Shown here: in pieces, positions 62,328-64,000 of the stretch | Numbering within the stretch: position 1 is the stretch's first letter | Layout: every line of letters begins with the position of its first letter | Notes under the pieces: generated by a model | The model's input: the letters and a program-made list of their open reading frames with translations, nothing else | Databases searched by the model: none | Told to the model about the DNA's origin: nothing | DNA from: Enterococcus sp. DIV0660C | Lineage (GTDB): Bacteria; Bacillota; Bacilli; Lactobacillales; Enterococcaceae | Direction: 5' to 3' | DNA: 64,000 nucleotides | Assembly: GCF_017316125.1 (NCBI RefSeq) | Contig: NZ_JAFLWA010000018.1 | Location: forward strand, 47,730-111,729 | Program-made: the position numbers and the translations under genes

Positions 62328-63893
62328 ATGCGAAAGAAATTGTTTTTGAACAGTGCTGCTGCTTTGTTCTTACTACTCGTAGTTACAAGTGGTGTTATGA
62401 CGGATGCGCCATGGCTTCATCATGTGGATCAAATTTTCATCCAACATCGGGTACCCGATAATGCCAATATAACTGTTTTGATAGGTTTGGTAGCGAAGGT
62501 AGCGACGATTGGTACAATGTTACTTATTTTTGGCGTAATAGCAATTTTTTTACTAAGAAAGAATCGAAAATCTTTAGCAATTTGGTGTTTGGGGAATCTC
62601 CTATTTGTTAGTGGTATTGGCTATGTCTTAAAGCATTTGATCCAACGAACACGCCCAGATCAATTGCAATATCTTGCACGTTCGTCCTACAGTTTTCCAA
62701 GTGGGCACTCCGTATTGATCATGACATTTGTTTGTTCCATGGTTGTGATTTATGCTTTCAGCAATCAAAAGATTTCTTTACCAATCAAACTGGTTTTCTG
62801 TTTCTTATTAGCTGTGATTGCTGGTGGTCGCATTTACTTAGGTGTCCATTATTTCAGTGATGTTTTTACTGGATTGTTGCTTGGGTATGGGACGACTTTT
62901 GGAACAGCTGGTCTTTTTTATCCACACTTACGACAAGAAACATTCACTATTCTGCAAACTAGAAAAAGTCGTTTTTCAACAGGACAAAAAGTTTTACTAA
63001 GTCTAGTTACTGTGCTTGTTATCATTGTTTCTGGTTTGAGTGTTTTTGCTTTGCGCTTTTACCACAGTAGTCAAAAAATGGCAGACTCAATGTATTCACC
63101 CGTTGAACGAAAAGGAAATACGAAAGCGCCGGAAGCTTCAGAACCAATGAGCATTTTACTATTGGGCATTGCAAATGATTCAAAAAGAAAAACGGACTAC
63201 AGAGCAAATACGATTATGGTGGCAACTTTGAATAATCAGACGAAGAAAACAACTTTAGTAAGTATTCCACGAGATTCGTTTGTAGAAATCGTTGGGGCAG
63301 ATTACGAAGATAAAATCAATCACGCACATTCGATTGGTGGGCCAGAAATGATTATGAATACTGTTGAAACATTTTTAGATATCCCAATTCATCATTATGT
63401 GTCGGTCAATATGGACGGGTTGCAGACACTGGTAGACGCAGTAGGTGGAGTCACTGTAGATAATGATTTTGCTTTTTCAGCTGAAGGAATTGATTTTCCA
63501 AAAGGGAAGCAACATTTGGATGGTTGGGAAGCATTACAATATTCGCGAATGCGTTATGAAGATCCTAAAGGTGATTATGGTCGTCAAGGTAGACAACGAG
63601 AAGTAATGGAATTGCTGATAGATAAAATGCTATCAACGAAAAGTGTTTTTAGTTATCAGAAAATTATGGATGGCATTGGAGAGAATGGGAAGACGGATCT
63701 GACCTTCGACCAAATGCAAAAAATCTTAACAGGTTATTATTCTTGTTTAACAACCATTGACAGTGAACAAGTCCAAGGTGAAGGTTTTACGGGAGATGGA
63801 ATTACTGGACAAGATGGAATATCTTACCAAAGAATACCGGTAGAAGAAGTCCAAAGAGTGAAAGATTTATTGCATAAACAACTACACTTGTGA
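62328..63893 (+). CDS. PAP2 phosphatase-LCP ligase fusion membrane protein
   Basis: 521 residues. Residues 1-200 form a PAP2 phosphatase with six membrane segments and motifs KHLIQRTRP (102-110), PSGH (124-127) and GRIYLGVHYFSD (167-178), complete for catalysis; it would act on undecaprenyl pyrophosphate or another lipid phosphate outside the membrane. A further membrane segment (about 220-242) leads to an extracellular LytR-CpsA-Psr domain (274-430) with ILLLGIANDSKRKTDYRANT, SIPRDSF, INHAHSIGGPEM and RMRYEDPKGDYGRQGRQRE. LCP enzymes attach polymers from undecaprenyl-linked intermediates to peptidoglycan. Asn294 replaces the usual Asp in the RxDT element. Third gene of the M-box operon, 43 bases after the SEDS pair. 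Confidence 0.93.
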   Translation: MRKKLFLNSAAALFLLLVVTSGVMTDAPWLHHVDQIFIQHRVPDNANITVLIGLVAKVATIGTMLLIFGVIAIFLLRKNRKSLAIWCLGNLLFVSGIGYVLKHLIQRTRPDQLQYLARSSYSFPSGHSVLIMTFVCSMVVIYAFSNQKISLPIKLVFCFLLAVIAGGRIYLGVHYFSDVFTGLLLGYGTTFGTAGLFYPHLRQETFTILQTRKSRFSTGQKVLLSLVTVLVIIVSGLSVFALRFYHSSQKMADSMYSPVERKGNTKAPEASEPMSILLLGIANDSKRKTDYRANTIMVATLNNQTKKTTLVSIPRDSFVEIVGADYEDKINHAHSIGGPEMIMNTVETFLDIPIHHYVSVNMDGLQTLVDAVGGVTVDNDFAFSAEGIDFPKGKQHLDGWEALQYSRMRYEDPKGDYGRQGRQREVMELLIDKMLSTKSVFSYQKIMDGIGENGKTDLTFDQMQKILTGYYSCLTTIDSEQVQGEGFTGDGITGQDGISYQRIPVEEVQRVKDLLHKQLHL

Positions 63894-64000
63894 CGAAGGA
63901 GCCTAGTCAGGAGACAAATTAAAAACGAATGCGCGGTGTATTAGGAACAAATAATTAATTGAAGAGATAAAATTTATTCACGTATAAAACGCATAAAGAC
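63894..64000. other. Right edge, no feature seen
   Basis: About 107 bases after the fusion gene with no recognisable gene or terminator before the window ends. Confidence 0.6.

Overview
The window looks like chromosome of a low-GC lactic Firmicute, most likely an Enterococcus. The evidence is the gene content and order: rlmD end, gpmA, DUF1149, tcyP, tex-sprT, murC, polA-mutM-coaE, nrdR-dnaB-dnaI, trmK-Nif3-pepT, clpB and lepA. Remnants of enterococcal-type phage lysis genes and a CtsR-type site before clpB fit this. The species cannot be fixed from the sequence alone.

Layout. Positions 1-149 carry the 3' end of an rlmD/rumA-like 23S rRNA methyltransferase. About 900 bases of decayed sequence follow, then an intact secreted pore-forming toxin of the aerolysin-like ETX/MTX2 family (1035-1970). 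From 2.2 to 37.9 kb lies an ordinary, compact, mostly plus-strand housekeeping backbone with clear intrinsic terminators. A three-gene minus-strand block (33.5-35.9 kb) sits between clpB and lepA.

At the 3' end of lepA there is a 32-bp perfect direct repeat (37887-37918 and 48561-48592). It brackets a 10.7-kb accessory island. The island holds broken holin and endolysin genes, frameshifted small phage-type genes, two tRNA-Met (CAT) genes about 8.1 kb apart, and intact cargo between those tRNAs: a quinol-monooxygenase-like protein, a double-HTH MerR regulator with a divergent, GC-richer MFS exporter, and a LysR-flavodoxin-cupin-carboxymuconolactone decarboxylase-aldo/keto reductase cluster. 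Past the island come more decayed genes (pentapeptide-like phage protein, short-chain dehydrogenase), an esterase, a heme catalase with a Fur-family palindrome over its promoter, and another graveyard (Mga-type regulator, resolvase). Two small membrane proteins and a TetR-ABC exporter module follow.

The right end (59.7-63.9 kb) is the most coherent unusual system. A sigma-70-type promoter, a well-conserved M-box (ykoK) magnesium riboswitch and an intrinsic terminator precede three genes: two SEDS peptidoglycan polymerases (FtsW-like and RodA-like, overlapping) and a single protein that fuses a membrane PAP2 phosphatase to a LytR-CpsA-Psr ligase. No magnesium transporter lies between riboswitch and genes. 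This reads as a magnesium-responsive cell-envelope operon. A second, stripped-down and probably non-catalytic LCP-like protein is encoded near the left end (2989-3660).
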